Counted from the first letter of the stretch, positions 21,438 to 32,055 are shown. The stretch is 64,000 bases of DNA from Oscillospiraceae bacterium (GCA_015067075.1 SVND01000003.1:1-64000); one strand, 5' to 3'. The notes: generated by a model from the letters alone, not told the origin. A program made the numbers and translations.

Positions 21438-22235
21438 ATGAAAATTGCTTATATCGGCATAGACCTTCTCATTTCCGCACTTTTTTCCCTTATGGAAAAC
21501 GATTGTGAGATCGCGGAAATATTCACCTGTAAAACGGATAATAAAACAGAATTCAATACACAAATAATTGAAACTGCATTGAAGCACAATATCCCCATTT
21601 CTGTAAAAAAGGTTACTCTTTCTGATCTTGAACGCATGGCGGATATGGGCTGTGATGCAGTTATCTGTGCAGGATATTACTACAAACTGCCCGTTTGCCC
21701 GCGTATTCCTATGGTAAATATCCACCCTGCTTATCTGCCCGTCGGCAAGGGCTCGTGGCCTATGCCCATAGCTATTTTGCGGCGCATGGAAGCAAGCGGT
21801 GTGACAATTCACAAAATCGCAGAAAGCTTTGATACAGGCGATATTTTGCTTCAAACAAAATTTTCCCTTTCTGAAAACGAAAGCCTTGTAAGTCTGATGG
21901 ATAAGGTCAATCTCGTAATTAAAGCTCTTATTCCCATTTTGATGCACAGCTTTAGTACGCTTTACGAAAACGCTCTGCCGCAAGGTGACGGCGAATACTG
22001 GCAAGCGCCGACGGCTGAGGATTGGACTGTGACACATGATATGGATGCGGAAGCTGCTGACAGGATATTCCGAGCCTTTTTAGGCTACGAATGCATCTAC
22101 CGCACAGCCGAGGGCGATTCCTTTGAGCTTATCGGAGGCAAAATATGCTTCGAAAAGCCGCAAAGCAATCACTTCTTTGTTATGGATAACGGCGTTTATA
22201 TAACTGCCGATAAAATAACAGAATTAAAAGCATAG
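21438..22235 (+). CDS. Formyltransferase family protein (methionyl-tRNA formyltransferase-like)
   Basis: CAGYYYKLP...MVNIHPAYLPVGKGSWPMPIAILRRMEASGVTIHKIAESFDTGDILLQ. Confidence 0.85.
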   Translation: MKIAYIGIDLLISALFSLMENDCEIAEIFTCKTDNKTEFNTQIIETALKHNIPISVKKVTLSDLERMADMGCDAVICAGYYYKLPVCPRIPMVNIHPAYLPVGKGSWPMPIAILRRMEASGVTIHKIAESFDTGDILLQTKFSLSENESLVSLMDKVNLVIKALIPILMHSFSTLYENALPQGDGEYWQAPTAEDWTVTHDMDAEAADRIFRAFLGYECIYRTAEGDSFELIGGKICFEKPQSNHFFVMDNGVYITADKITELKA

Positions 22236-22258
22236 CCCATACACCTTTTTGATTCATT

Positions 22259-22298
22259 GGCGGTGACAGCCCTAAAACGGCTGAACACCGCCTTTTAT
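22259..22298 (+). terminator. Terminator hairpin
   Basis: GGCGGTG-ACAGCC-loop-GGCTGAA-CACCGCC followed by TTTT. Confidence 0.65.
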
Positions 22299-22394
22299 GA
22301 TTTCTTTGCAGTTCTTTCAATGATTTGGTTTTTATACATCTGAAATTTATTTCTCATATTTCACATAAAAATATAGCTATACAATAAAAAACTC

Positions 22395-22423
22395 TTGACA
22401 ATCAGATATTTTTGATGTAAAAT
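22395..22423 (+). promoter_or_regulatory. Sigma-A type promoter
   Basis: TTGACA, 17-bp spacer, TAAAAT upstream of the HAD hydrolase. Confidence 0.7.
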
Positions 22424-22454
22424 ATTATGGCACGAGCAAAGAGGAGATAGCTTC

Positions 22455-23111
22455 ATGATTGATAAAAGCGCAATAAAAGCCGTTTTGTTTGATATGGACG
22501 GCGTTTTAGTTGATAGTGAGCATTATATGCGTGAAAGCGCAAAGGAAGCTCTGCGCCTTTGGAATGTGGAGGCTGTCGATTCCGATTTTACCGAATTTAT
22601 CGGTGCGGGCGAAGATAAGTTCGTCGGCGGCGTTGCTGAAAAGCACGGCGTGAAATACGTTACCGAGATGAAGGATATCGCTTATAAGATATACGGCGAG
22701 CGCGTTTCCACTGTAAATATCGCCTGCGACGGCGCGAAGGATATCGTTCGCGAGCTTAAATCGCGAGGATATAAAACTGCCGTCTGCTCAAGTGCAGACA
22801 TCGTTAAGGTAAAGATAAATATCAAGTCCATCGGACTTACAAACGACGATTTTGATCTGGTTCTATCAGGAAGTATGGTGGAGCGCAAAAAGCCCTTCCC
22901 CGATATTTTTCTTGAAGCGGCAAAGCAGCTTGGTGTTAACGCTGAAAGCTGTGTCGTAATCGAGGATGCTATCAACGGAATTCAAGCAGCGAAAGCGGCT
23001 TCGATGCAAAACATCGCTGTAACGACATCGTTTACTCGCGAGGAGCTTGCCGAAAAAGCATCTCCCAACCTTATTATTGATAAGCTCTCCGAATTATCGG
23101 ATGCATTATAA
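22455..23111 (+). CDS. HAD family hydrolase (beta-phosphoglucomutase-like)
   Basis: VLFDMDGVLVDSEHYM, VCSSADIVKVK, KPFPDIFLEAAKQLG, VIEDAINGIQAAKAA. Confidence 0.9.
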   Translation: MIDKSAIKAVLFDMDGVLVDSEHYMRESAKEALRLWNVEAVDSDFTEFIGAGEDKFVGGVAEKHGVKYVTEMKDIAYKIYGERVSTVNIACDGAKDIVRELKSRGYKTAVCSSADIVKVKINIKSIGLTNDDFDLVLSGSMVERKKPFPDIFLEAAKQLGVNAESCVVIEDAINGIQAAKAASMQNIAVTTSFTREELAEKASPNLIIDKLSELSDAL

Positions 23112-23140
23112 AAACAAAAGAGCTCGCTCTTTTGTCACAC

Positions 23141-23216
23141 GGGCTCATAGCTCAGTTGGTAGAGCGCTGCGTTCGCAACGCAGAGGCCAGGGGTTCGAAT
23201 CCCCTTGGGTCCACCA
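23141..23216 (+). tRNA. tRNA-Ala(CGC)
   Basis: 76-nt cloverleaf: acceptor GGGCTCA/TGGGTCC with G3:U70 pair, anticodon stem-loop CTGCG-TTCGCAA-CGCAG (CGC), T-loop GTTCGAATC, encoded CCA. Confidence 0.95.
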
Positions 23217-23223
23217 AAACAAG

Positions 23224-23270
23224 CAGATCCGAACAGTTCGTCGCAACGAAACAGTTCGGATCTGTTTTTT
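23224..23270 (+). terminator. Terminator after tRNA-Ala
   Basis: CAGATCCGAA ... TTCGGATCTG followed by TTTTTT. Confidence 0.8.
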
Positions 23271-23282
23271 ATAGGAGGCAAA

Positions 23283-24464
23283 ATGAAAAAAAGATTTCTT
23301 ATACTTATAAACACGCTTTTGATTCTCTGTACACTTTTATCACTTGTCGGTTGCGTTGCCAAAAATACAACGATATCCGATGAGCCTGAACAGCACGGCA
23401 CAAACACACCTACACAAAATCCCACTCCGACTTCTGCCGAAAATGTTACGACTGACGGTGACGACAAGAACATAAGCCGCCGCAGATACGGTCTTGCCGA
23501 GGATCTTAAATATTTTAAGCTTATAGGCAGAACGCAGATTCTCGATGAAGGTGTATCCTGCGACTTCACCGCATCGGGCATTGAGTTTGAGGGAGTTATG
23601 AGCGGCGACGTTGTACTCTTACTTTCCTGCGACCGCTCTACATATTTTACAGTTTATATCGATGGAAAAAGAGTTGAGGAAAGATTTTGCGCCGACAGCT
23701 TTAATCCGTTTATAACAGTTGCAAGCTTTGAGGGTGAGGAGCTTCATAACGTTCGCATTCTCAAGCAGACCGAGCCCCAATGGTCGCTCTCCATACTTAA
23801 TGAGATCTTTATTACGGGGTATCTCAACGACGCGCCGGCAAATAAAGAGCTCTACCTTGAATTCATAGGCGACAGTATCACCTGCGGATACGGAAACCTA
23901 GCCCAAAGCGATACGCCAAACGCAGGTACTGCTCTCTACGAGGACGGCACGCAGGCATACGCATTTATGACGGCAGAATCACTTGATGCCGACTATTCTA
24001 TCGTTGGCTGCAGCGGTATCGGTATAGATAAGAGCTGGACAGACTTCAACGAGTCCGATTTCTATCCCAAGGCTTCCTTCTACCGTGACAGAGACGGCGC
24101 TGATTACAGCTTTGCACGCATTCCCGATCTCGTTGTTATTAATCTCGGTACCAACGACAAAAGCCGCGGCAGTACCGAGGCTGACTTCAAGACCGGCGTT
24201 CGCGCTCTTATAGAGTATGTCCGCAGTTCCTATGGCAGCGAAATCCCTATAGTTTGGGCACATAATATGATGGGTAGCTGTAGATTTGAATGGACAGAAT
24301 CCGTGCTTGAGGATATGGGCGGCGAGGATAGCGGCATATACTTCGTAAAACTCGCGCAGAATAACGCAGGCGGCAATTCTCACCCCGAGCTTTCAGCACA
24401 CAAGATTGCCGCAGAGGAGCTTACAAGATTTATCATTGATAAAAACATCCTCGTGTCAGATTAA
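23283..24464 (+). CDS. Lipoprotein carbohydrate esterase, CE2/SGNH-like
   Basis: ATG at 23283 after GGAGG; lipobox LVGC; Thr/Pro-rich linker; N-terminal beta domain then LEFIGDSITCGYGN and VINLGTNDKS; NSHPELSAHKIAAEEL. Confidence 0.83.
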   Translation: MKKRFLILINTLLILCTLLSLVGCVAKNTTISDEPEQHGTNTPTQNPTPTSAENVTTDGDDKNISRRRYGLAEDLKYFKLIGRTQILDEGVSCDFTASGIEFEGVMSGDVVLLLSCDRSTYFTVYIDGKRVEERFCADSFNPFITVASFEGEELHNVRILKQTEPQWSLSILNEIFITGYLNDAPANKELYLEFIGDSITCGYGNLAQSDTPNAGTALYEDGTQAYAFMTAESLDADYSIVGCSGIGIDKSWTDFNESDFYPKASFYRDRDGADYSFARIPDLVVINLGTNDKSRGSTEADFKTGVRALIEYVRSSYGSEIPIVWAHNMMGSCRFEWTESVLEDMGGEDSGIYFVKLAQNNAGGNSHPELSAHKIAAEELTRFIIDKNILVSD

Positions 24465-24578
24465 AGCGATTAGTTTTTAAATTATTTTAGAAGCTTTATT
24501 GATGTTACAAAAGCTTTTTTATAGACTTGAATTTTTTTGCTCCACCAAAAATCGACAGGCTTCGACCTGTCGCTTTTA

Positions 24579-25409
24579 TTATGTAACGGCATTTTTTACG
24601 CTATATGCTTTTTTGTATTCTCGAGGTGTCATTCCTTTATATTTTTTAAAGGTCTTGCTGAAATAGCTCAAATCGTTGAAGCCGCAGGCAAACGCCGCCT
24701 CAGTAATTGATTTTTCTGCCATTTCAGCGCACGCTCGCTCAATTCTTATTTCGCTGACATATTCCGTTATCGTCTTTGACGTATATTCCTTAAAGATGCG
24801 GCATATGTATTTTTCGCTAAGCCCCATAACCTGCGATAATCTTGAAAGCGATATAAGCTCCGCGGCGTGCTTTTCTATCCATTTTATTATGGACATTACC
24901 GTGTCGACACCCCTGTCCTTTGACTGCTCTTTGTTTTTCACAATGTATCCAAAGCTGTACATCTCGTAGAAAAGCTTATACAAAAGCCCTACTACCTCAA
25001 GCTCATAAAAGGGCTTTTCCTCGCGGACTGAGCAAATAAGGCTGTCTATGGTTTTGATTATCACTCTTTCACTTGTAGATACGAAGTGCTTGTATTCAAC
25101 AGAGCCGTCGCTTTTGTGCCTGTCAAGCATTGCACCATCAAAAACAAGACACTCATAAACGCAAGAGTCGGGATATCCTCTTTTCAGACAGCCGCCTTCT
25201 ACGAAAAGGCACTCTCCGCTTGTCAGATCATATTTTTCCTTGTTAAGATAAACGGTCAGCTTGCCCTCCAACACCCTTATTATTTCAAATTCCTTGTGCC
25301 AATGGGACGCCATAATATACCGCGGGTGCGAGCTGTCAATGTAGTAATATTCTATAGGGAAGCTCAGTGTACCGTGTTGCTTTTTTTCTATCAGCTCCGA
25401 ATATTTCAT
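24579..25409 (-). CDS. AraC family transcriptional regulator
   Basis: N-terminal cupin-like region; LSRLSQVMGLSEKYICRIFKEYTSKTITEYVSEIRIERACAEMAEKSITEAAFACGFNDLSYFSKTFKKYKGMTPREYKK. Confidence 0.93.
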   Translation of the reverse strand: MKYSELIEKKQHGTLSFPIEYYYIDSSHPRYIMASHWHKEFEIIRVLEGKLTVYLNKEKYDLTSGECLFVEGGCLKRGYPDSCVYECLVFDGAMLDRHKSDGSVEYKHFVSTSERVIIKTIDSLICSVREEKPFYELEVVGLLYKLFYEMYSFGYIVKNKEQSKDRGVDTVMSIIKWIEKHAAELISLSRLSQVMGLSEKYICRIFKEYTSKTITEYVSEIRIERACAEMAEKSITEAAFACGFNDLSYFSKTFKKYKGMTPREYKKAYSVKNAVT

Positions 25410-25456
25410 ATATTTCTCCTAAAAGCGAAAATAATTATAATTTTAAGTGTATTTTG

Positions 25457-25496
25457 TACAAGTATTATACACCATTTTATACTATAATACAAGTAT
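25457..25496 (+). promoter_or_regulatory. fucI promoter region with direct-repeat operator candidate
   Basis: TACAAGTAT at 25457-25465 and 25488-25496 (31 bp apart); TATAAT -10 at 25483-25488; no good -35 at 17 bp. Confidence 0.5.
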
Positions 25497-25520
25497 AAAT
25501 AAAAAAATCGGAGGTTTAAT

Positions 25521-27323
25521 ATGACACGCTCAAGACTTATCGGTGGATACCCTGTTATCGGGATACGTCCCGTTATCGACGGAAGACGCGGACCGCTCAA
25601 GGTTCGTGAGGGACTTGAAGAGCAGACCATGGGAATGGCACGCGCCGCGGCAAAGCTATTTGAAGATAACCTCAAATATTCCGACGGCACTCCCGTCAAG
25701 GTCGTTATCGCGGATACAACCATAGGAAGAGTTGCAGAGGCCGCGGCTTGCGAGGAGAAATTCAGACGCGAGGGAGTGGCTGTAACGCTCACCGTTACGC
25801 CTTGCTGGTGCTATGGCTCCGAAACTATGGACATGGATCCCAACACAATAAAAGGTGTGTGGGGACTTAATGCTACGGAACGCCCCGGTGCGGTGTATCT
25901 TGCTTCCGTGCTTGCAACGCACGCACAAAAGGGCTTGCCCGCGTTCGGCATTTACGGACACGACGTAGTTGATGCCGATGACGACACTATCGGCGAGGAC
26001 ATAAAGGAAAAGCTTCTTCGCTTTGCGCGTGCAGGCGTGGCGGCGGCTACTATGAGAGGTAAATCCTATCTGCAGATAGGCTCCATATGTATGGGTATCG
26101 GCGGATCTATAATCGACTCTGATTTTCTTGAATCCTACCTTGGGCTTCGCGTTGAATCTGTTGACGAGGTGGAGATAATTCGCCGAATGACGGAAGGCAT
26201 TTACGATGAGGCGGAATATCAGAAAGCGCTCAAATGGGCAAAAGAAAAGTGCATCATCGGCTTTGACAAGAACCCCGATTTTGTTCGCAAGAGCGACGCA
26301 GTCAAGCAGGAGCAATTTGAGTTCGTTGTAAAAATGGCTGTTATTATAAAAGACCTTATGCAAGGCAACGATAATCTTCCGCAGGGATGCGAGGAGGAAG
26401 CTGTGGGTCACAACGCTATCGCCGCAGGCTTCCAAGGACAAAGACAGTGGACAGACTTTTATCCCAACGCCGACTTTGCCGAAGCAATACTCAACACGTC
26501 ATTTGACTGGGAAGGTGCACGTGAGCCCTATATTCTCGCAACTGAAAACGATGTTCTCAACGGTATCGGTATGCTCTTTATGAAGCTGCTGACAAACCGT
26601 GCGCAGATGTTTGCCGACGTTCGCACATATTGGTCGGGTGATTCCGTAAAACGCGTCACAGGATATGAAATAGAAGGCAAGGCAAAAGCTTGCGACGGCG
26701 TTATCCACCTTATAAATTCAGGTGCATGCTGTCTTGACGCAAGCGGCGCGGCAAAGGATGAACTTGGAAATTCAGTAATGAAGCCGTGGTATGAGATGAC
26801 GGAAGCTGACATTGATGCTATTATGGCTAATACGACGTGGAATCCCGCCGATAACGGCTACTTCCGCGGCGGCGGTTATTCCTCTCGCTTCGAAACGAAG
26901 GCTGAAATGCCTGTTACAATGATAAGGCTCAATCTCGTTAAGGGGCTCGGCCCCGTGCTTCAGCTTGCTGAGGGCTGGACCGTACATCTTCCCAATGAGG
27001 TTTCCGACACCCTTTGGAAGCGCACGGACTACACTTGGCCCTGCACTTGGTTTGCTCCGCGATGCGACGGCAAGGAGGGCAGCCCGTTCAAAACAGCGTA
27101 CGAGGTTATGGCAAATTGGGGCGCAAACCACGGAGCAATTTCATACGGCCATATAGGTGCTGATATAATCACACTTTGCTCTATCCTTCGCATTCCCGTT
27201 TGCATGCACAACGTGCCTGAGGAAAAGATTTTCCGTCCCGCCGCATGGAACGCTTTCGGTATGGATAAGGAAGGACAGGATTACCGTGCTTGCGCCGCAT
27301 ACGGCCCTATGTATAAAAAATAA
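25521..27323 (+). CDS. fucI: L-fucose isomerase
   Basis: [81 protein letters not shown]. Confidence 0.94.
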   Translation: MTRSRLIGGYPVIGIRPVIDGRRGPLKVREGLEEQTMGMARAAAKLFEDNLKYSDGTPVKVVIADTTIGRVAEAAACEEKFRREGVAVTLTVTPCWCYGSETMDMDPNTIKGVWGLNATERPGAVYLASVLATHAQKGLPAFGIYGHDVVDADDDTIGEDIKEKLLRFARAGVAAATMRGKSYLQIGSICMGIGGSIIDSDFLESYLGLRVESVDEVEIIRRMTEGIYDEAEYQKALKWAKEKCIIGFDKNPDFVRKSDAVKQEQFEFVVKMAVIIKDLMQGNDNLPQGCEEEAVGHNAIAAGFQGQRQWTDFYPNADFAEAILNTSFDWEGAREPYILATENDVLNGIGMLFMKLLTNRAQMFADVRTYWSGDSVKRVTGYEIEGKAKACDGVIHLINSGACCLDASGAAKDELGNSVMKPWYEMTEADIDAIMANTTWNPADNGYFRGGGYSSRFETKAEMPVTMIRLNLVKGLGPVLQLAEGWTVHLPNEVSDTLWKRTDYTWPCTWFAPRCDGKEGSPFKTAYEVMANWGANHGAISYGHIGADIITLCSILRIPVCMHNVPEEKIFRPAAWNAFGMDKEGQDYRACAAYGPMYKK

Positions 27324-27340
27324 AATTAAAAACACTAAAC

Positions 27341-27372
27341 AAAGAGCAAGGATAAGCTTTTCCTTGCTCTTT
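27341..27372 (+). terminator. fucI terminator
   Basis: AAAGAGCAAGGA-TAAGCTTT-TCCTTGCTCTTT. Confidence 0.65.
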
Positions 27373-27612
27373 AATTTATCTTTCCCTATATTGTTTTTCT
27401 CCGTTGACAGTGCCGTTATTTGGTGATATATTGTTATCATAAAAGTATCTACTGATTTTCCAATGCAGATTTGCAGCTTCAAAAACTTTACATACATTTT
27501 ACAAAACCTCGTTTTTGATTTTACTTTTATATGAGAGAATATGTATGTTATGTTTGAAAACAAAGAAAATCAGATCAAGTGATCTGGAAAGAGAAAGGAA
27601 GTTTTTTTAATT

Positions 27613-29370
27613 ATGGACATTTTTGCCGTCTTATCACTTATCGGCGGATTAGCTCTGTTTCTCTTCGGTATGCGCGTAATGGGACAAGGCCTTGAAAAGG
27701 TTTCAGGTAGCAAGCTTGAACGTGCTCTGGAAAAAATGACAAACAACAAGATCAAGGGTGTTTTGCTCGGTTTAGGCGTAACGGCAGTTATCCAAAGCTC
27801 TTCTGCCACAACCGTTATGGTCGTCGGCTTCGTTAACTCAGGCATTATGAAGCTCACTCAGGCAGTAGGCATAATCATGGGTGCTAACATCGGTACAACA
27901 GTTACCGCTTGGATGCTCAGCCTTACCGGGCTTGAAAGCGACAACCTTTTTGTTCAGCTTTTAAAGCCCGACTCCTTTGCCCCTATCCTTGCTATCATCG
28001 GTATCGCATTGATGATGATGGCAAAAAGCCAGAAAAAGCAAGATGTTGGCTCAATTCTCGTAGGATTTACGGTTCTTATGACGGGTATGTCTGCCATGAG
28101 CGCCGCTGTAAAGCCCCTTGCCGATGTACCTGAATTTGCAAATATTCTTACAATGTTTACCAACCCCTTCCTTGGCGTCGCCGTCGGTGCTATTTTAACA
28201 GCCATCATTCAAAGCTCCTCCGCTTCCGTAGGTATTTTGCAGGCACTCACCGTCACAGGCAGTATCACCTTCGGAAGTGCGCTTCCCGTAATCATGGGAC
28301 AAAACATCGGTACATGTATCACCGCTCTTCTTTCCTGCATCGGTGCGAACAAAAACGCAAAGCGCACAGCTATGGTGCATCTTTATTTCAACCTTATCGG
28401 TACGATAATTTTCCTCATTCTTTTCTACTCCATCAACGCAATTTTTGCCTTGCCCTTTATGAATATGGCGCTTGAGGCTTGGCATATAGCCGTAGTACAC
28501 ACAATATTTAACGTACTCGCAACGGCAATGCTTCTTCCCTGCTCCAAGCTGATTGAAAAGCTTGCTGTGCTTACTATCCGCGACAAGGAAGAACACGTGG
28601 AGATCGGTCCCCGTCTTGACGAGCGTTTGCTCAACACTCCTTCCTTCGCCGTTGAGCATTGCCGCAAAGCTACGATAGACATGGCACATATCGCCGTGGA
28701 CGGTCTTTTGACTTCCATCGCCGCAATGAACGGCTATGATGCGGCGCTTGCGGAAAAAATAATGGCTAAAGAAAACGAAACCGATATTTACGAGGATAAG
28801 ATAGGCTCGTATCTTGTCAAGCTGTCAGGTAAAGACCTTTCCGAGACGGACAGCTCCGAGGTATCAATGCTTTTGCATATGATAGGCGATTTTGAGCGTA
28901 TCGGTGACCATGCTGCAAATATCCTTGAGGTATCCAAGGAAATGGCTGATAAAAACATATCCTTCTCCGAGGAAGCAAAGCAAGAGCTTAAGGTCTTTGC
29001 AGATGCTCTCAGCGAAATATTGGAGCTTTCCGTTACAGCCTTTGAAAACGAGGACGTCGAGGCTGCAAAGCGCGTTGAACCTCTTGAACAGGTCATCGAT
29101 GCCATTAAGGATACACTCCGTGCCCGCCACATTTCCAGACTTCAGAAGGGCGATTGCACCATAGAGCTCGGCTTTATTTTCTCTGACCTTCTCACAAATT
29201 ACGAGCGTGTTTCCGACCACTGCTCCAACATTGCCATTGCTCTTATTGAGATACAGCAGAAAAAGACACTTGACGCTCATACATATCTCAATACGCTTAA
29301 AAATACTTTCCAGCCCGAATATGTGGAGATGTTCAACTCCTATGCGGAAAAATATAAAATAGGCGAATAA
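27613..29370 (+). CDS. Na/Pi cotransporter family protein with C-terminal PhoU-like domain
   Basis: GGLALFLFGMRVMGQGLEKVSG, GLGVTAVIQSSSATTVMVVGFVNSG, AILTAIIQSSSASVGILQAL; PhoU-like helical C-terminus (IGDFERIGDHAANI). Confidence 0.93.
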   Translation: MDIFAVLSLIGGLALFLFGMRVMGQGLEKVSGSKLERALEKMTNNKIKGVLLGLGVTAVIQSSSATTVMVVGFVNSGIMKLTQAVGIIMGANIGTTVTAWMLSLTGLESDNLFVQLLKPDSFAPILAIIGIALMMMAKSQKKQDVGSILVGFTVLMTGMSAMSAAVKPLADVPEFANILTMFTNPFLGVAVGAILTAIIQSSSASVGILQALTVTGSITFGSALPVIMGQNIGTCITALLSCIGANKNAKRTAMVHLYFNLIGTIIFLILFYSINAIFALPFMNMALEAWHIAVVHTIFNVLATAMLLPCSKLIEKLAVLTIRDKEEHVEIGPRLDERLLNTPSFAVEHCRKATIDMAHIAVDGLLTSIAAMNGYDAALAEKIMAKENETDIYEDKIGSYLVKLSGKDLSETDSSEVSMLLHMIGDFERIGDHAANILEVSKEMADKNISFSEEAKQELKVFADALSEILELSVTAFENEDVEAAKRVEPLEQVIDAIKDTLRARHISRLQKGDCTIELGFIFSDLLTNYERVSDHCSNIAIALIEIQQKKTLDAHTYLNTLKNTFQPEYVEMFNSYAEKYKIGE

Positions 29371-29378
29371 AAAAATTC

Positions 29379-29408
29379 GATCCCTTGTTTTCAGCAAGGG
29401 ATCTTTTG
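29379..29408 (+). terminator. Terminator hairpin
   Basis: GATCCCTTG-loop-CAAGGGATC followed by TTTT. Confidence 0.7.
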
Positions 29409-29465
29409 TTTAGAGCATAATAAATATTTTCTGACCGTTTTACATGCTTTTTGTCAAAAAAATGA

Positions 29466-29494
29466 TTGATTTTAAGCTCATGATGGTGTATAAT
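29466..29494 (+). promoter_or_regulatory. Sigma-A type promoter upstream of the Lrp-type regulator
   Basis: TTGATT, 17-bp spacer, TATAAT. Confidence 0.65.
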
Positions 29495-29527
29495 AAAGTA
29501 TTATTATATAAATAAGGAGCGGTATAT

Positions 29528-30007
29528 ATGGATAAGCTTTTAGCATTGATCGACGAAAACTGCAGATTAACAACAGAACAGATGGCAGCCATATTGGAAA
29601 TGGACGAGACAGAGCTTGCCGCAAAAATAAAAGATTATGAAAAAAACAAGACTATCGTTGGATATAAGGCTTTGATAGATTGGGACAAAACTGATCGCGA
29701 ATATGCAACTGCGCTTATCGAGCTGAAGGTAACACCCTCCAAGGGACGCGGCTTTGACAAGGTGGCGGAGAGCATTTACAATTTCGACGAGGTACAAAGT
29801 CTTTATCTCATGTCAGGCGGTTTTGACCTTTGCGTTGTTTTGGAAGGCAGATCTCTGCGCGAGGTAGCTCTTTTTGTTGCAGAGCGCTTGGCTCCGATGG
29901 AGGCTGTTGTTTCAACGGCTACTCATTTTGTACTTAAGAAATACAAGGACAAGGGCATTATTTATGACCGCGACGATCGCGACGAGAGAGGATATATCGG
30001 TTTATGA
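29528..30007 (+). CDS. Lrp/AsnC family transcriptional regulator
   Basis: LTTEQMAAILEMDETELAAKIKDYEKNKTIVGYKALIDW HTH and RAM-like domain. Confidence 0.88.
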   Translation: MDKLLALIDENCRLTTEQMAAILEMDETELAAKIKDYEKNKTIVGYKALIDWDKTDREYATALIELKVTPSKGRGFDKVAESIYNFDEVQSLYLMSGGFDLCVVLEGRSLREVALFVAERLAPMEAVVSTATHFVLKKYKDKGIIYDRDDRDERGYIGL

Positions 30008-31173
30008 TAGATTATGATAAGCTTTTGACGGACAGCATAAAAAGCGTCAAGCCGTCGGGCATAAGAAAATTTTTCGACCTGCTCCAAGGCATGGACGACG
30101 TTATTTCTCTTTCCGTCGGTCAGCCTGACTTTGATACGCCTTGGCACATACGCAAGGCAGGTATAGATTCCCTTAACGACGGCAAAACATATTATACGTC
30201 CAACGCAGGACTTGATGAGCTTCGCGGGGAGATATCGAATTATCTTTTCCGTCGTTTTAACATTCCCAAATACGAGAAAAAAGAAATACTTATTACAGTC
30301 GGCGGAAGCGAAGCTATCGACCTTTGCATCCGCAGCCTTGTAAATCCCGGCGAGGAGGTAATAGTACCCGAACCATCCTTTGTTTGCTACTCGCCTTTAG
30401 CATCTCTTACAGGCGGAGTAGCCGTGCCCATCTGCACAAAAGCAGAGGATGAATTCAGACTCACTGCCGATGCGCTCAAGGCAGCTATTACACCGAAGAC
30501 GAAGCTTCTTGTATTGCCTTTCCCGAACAATCCCACAGGTGCTATTATGCAAAGGGAAGACCTTGAAGCTATCGCTGACGTGCTGGACGGCACGGATATC
30601 ATGGTGCTTTCCGATGAAATATATGCAGAGCTTACATACGGCGATGTTTCGCATTGCTCCTGCGCCGCTATCGAAAGACTCCGCGAAAGAACCGTACTTG
30701 TCGGCGGCTTTTCCAAAGCATACGCCATGACAGGCTGGCGTTTAGGCTACGCCTGCGGTCCTGCGCCCGTTATCGCCGCAATGCTCAAGCTCCACCAGTT
30801 CGCCATCATGTGTGCACCGACGACGAGCCAATACGCCGCTGTAAAAGCCATGCGCGACGGTGACGGCGACGTTGATATGATGTTCGAGGAATATGACCGA
30901 CGCAGAAAAATGCTCATACATGAGCTCAACAGAATAGGAATGCCCTGCTTCGATGCAAAGGGTGCATTTTATTTGTTCCCGAGCATACAAAAATTTGGAC
31001 TTTCAAGCGAGGAATTTGCCGAAAGATTACTTAACGCGGAGCACGTTGCAGTTGTACCAGGCTCCGCCTTCGGCGAAAGTGGCGAGGGCTTTGTGCGCAT
31101 CTGCTATGCCCATTCCCTTGCAAAGCTTACGGAAGCGGTAATCCGCATAGAAAGATTTTTAAAAACGCTTTGA
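30004..31173 (+). CDS. PLP-dependent aminotransferase, class I/II
   Basis: ATGA overlap with upstream gene; LSVGQPDFDTP, PFPNNPTGAIM, DEIYAELTYG, GGFSKAYAMTGWRLGY (PLP lysine). Confidence 0.93.
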   Translation: MIDYDKLLTDSIKSVKPSGIRKFFDLLQGMDDVISLSVGQPDFDTPWHIRKAGIDSLNDGKTYYTSNAGLDELRGEISNYLFRRFNIPKYEKKEILITVGGSEAIDLCIRSLVNPGEEVIVPEPSFVCYSPLASLTGGVAVPICTKAEDEFRLTADALKAAITPKTKLLVLPFPNNPTGAIMQREDLEAIADVLDGTDIMVLSDEIYAELTYGDVSHCSCAAIERLRERTVLVGGFSKAYAMTGWRLGYACGPAPVIAAMLKLHQFAIMCAPTTSQYAAVKAMRDGDGDVDMMFEEYDRRRKMLIHELNRIGMPCFDAKGAFYLFPSIQKFGLSSEEFAERLLNAEHVAVVPGSAFGESGEGFVRICYAHSLAKLTEAVIRIERFLKTL

Positions 31174-31191
31174 TTAGCAGGAGGTCAACTT

Positions 31192-32055
31192 ATGGCAAGT
31201 GAGCTTATTTCAAGAATCGAAGCCCATAAGCACGAGCTGTCCAAGGGACAGCGCAAGCTTACAGCATATATCACAGAGCATTACGATAAAGCGGCTTTTA
31301 TGACGGCGGCAAAGCTCGGTGAAACTGTAGGTGTCAGCGAATCAACTGTAGTTCGTTTTGCTGATAAGCTCGGCTACGACGGCTATCACAAAATGCAAAA
31401 AGCGCTTCACGAGATGATAAGAACGAAGCTTACGTCGGTTCAGCGTATAGAAGTGACAAACGACAGAATAGGAAGTACAGACGTGCTTGAAGCCGTTATG
31501 GCGGCTGATGCCGAAAGAATCCGCTCCACCTTGGGCGAAATTGACAGAGAGGCGTTTAATACTGCTGTTGACAAGCTTGTTTCCGCAAAGCATATTTACA
31601 TCATCGGCGTGCGCTCCGCCGCATCGCTGGCAAGCTTTCTCGGCTTTTATTTCAACAGCATTTTTGCAAATGTAACGCTTATAAGTACCGCTACGCTCAG
31701 CGAAATGTTTGAACAGCTTTTGCGCATCGGCGAGGGCGATGTTGCCCTCGGTATAAGCTTTCCCCGCTATTCTGCAAGGACTGTCAGCGCTTTGCGCTTT
31801 GCAAAGGACAGGGGTGCTCACGTTATCGGTATAACAGACAGTGCTTTTTCACCTATTGCCGAAACATCCACAACGACACTTATCGCCAGAAGCGATATGG
31901 CTTCCTTCGTTGATTCGCTTTGCGCACCGCTCAGCCTTATAAACGCACTTATCGTTGCCATAGGCATGCGCAAGAGTGATGAAATATCCCAAACCTTTGA
32001 ACAGCTTGAACGGATTTGGGATGAATACAACGTATATCAAAAAACACAGCAATAA
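31192..32055 (+). CDS. MurR/RpiR family transcriptional regulator
   Basis: N-terminal HTH (AAKLGETVGVSESTVVRFADKLGYDGYHKMQKAL) and SIS domain (IYIIGVRSAASLASFL). Confidence 0.92.
   Translation: MASELISRIEAHKHELSKGQRKLTAYITEHYDKAAFMTAAKLGETVGVSESTVVRFADKLGYDGYHKMQKALHEMIRTKLTSVQRIEVTNDRIGSTDVLEAVMAADAERIRSTLGEIDREAFNTAVDKLVSAKHIYIIGVRSAASLASFLGFYFNSIFANVTLISTATLSEMFEQLLRIGEGDVALGISFPRYSARTVSALRFAKDRGAHVIGITDSAFSPIAETSTTTLIARSDMASFVDSLCAPLSLINALIVAIGMRKSDEISQTFEQLERIWDEYNVYQKTQQ

Noticed and set aside
21279-22037. 252-aa minus-strand ORF
   Set aside because: Antisense to the formyltransferase gene and the rsmG 3' end
23135-23581. 148-aa minus-strand ORF overlapping the tRNA
   Set aside because: Antisense to tRNA-Ala and to the esterase 5' end; common spurious ORF over tRNA genes
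25656-26441. 261-aa minus-strand ORF
   Set aside because: Antisense shadow of fucI
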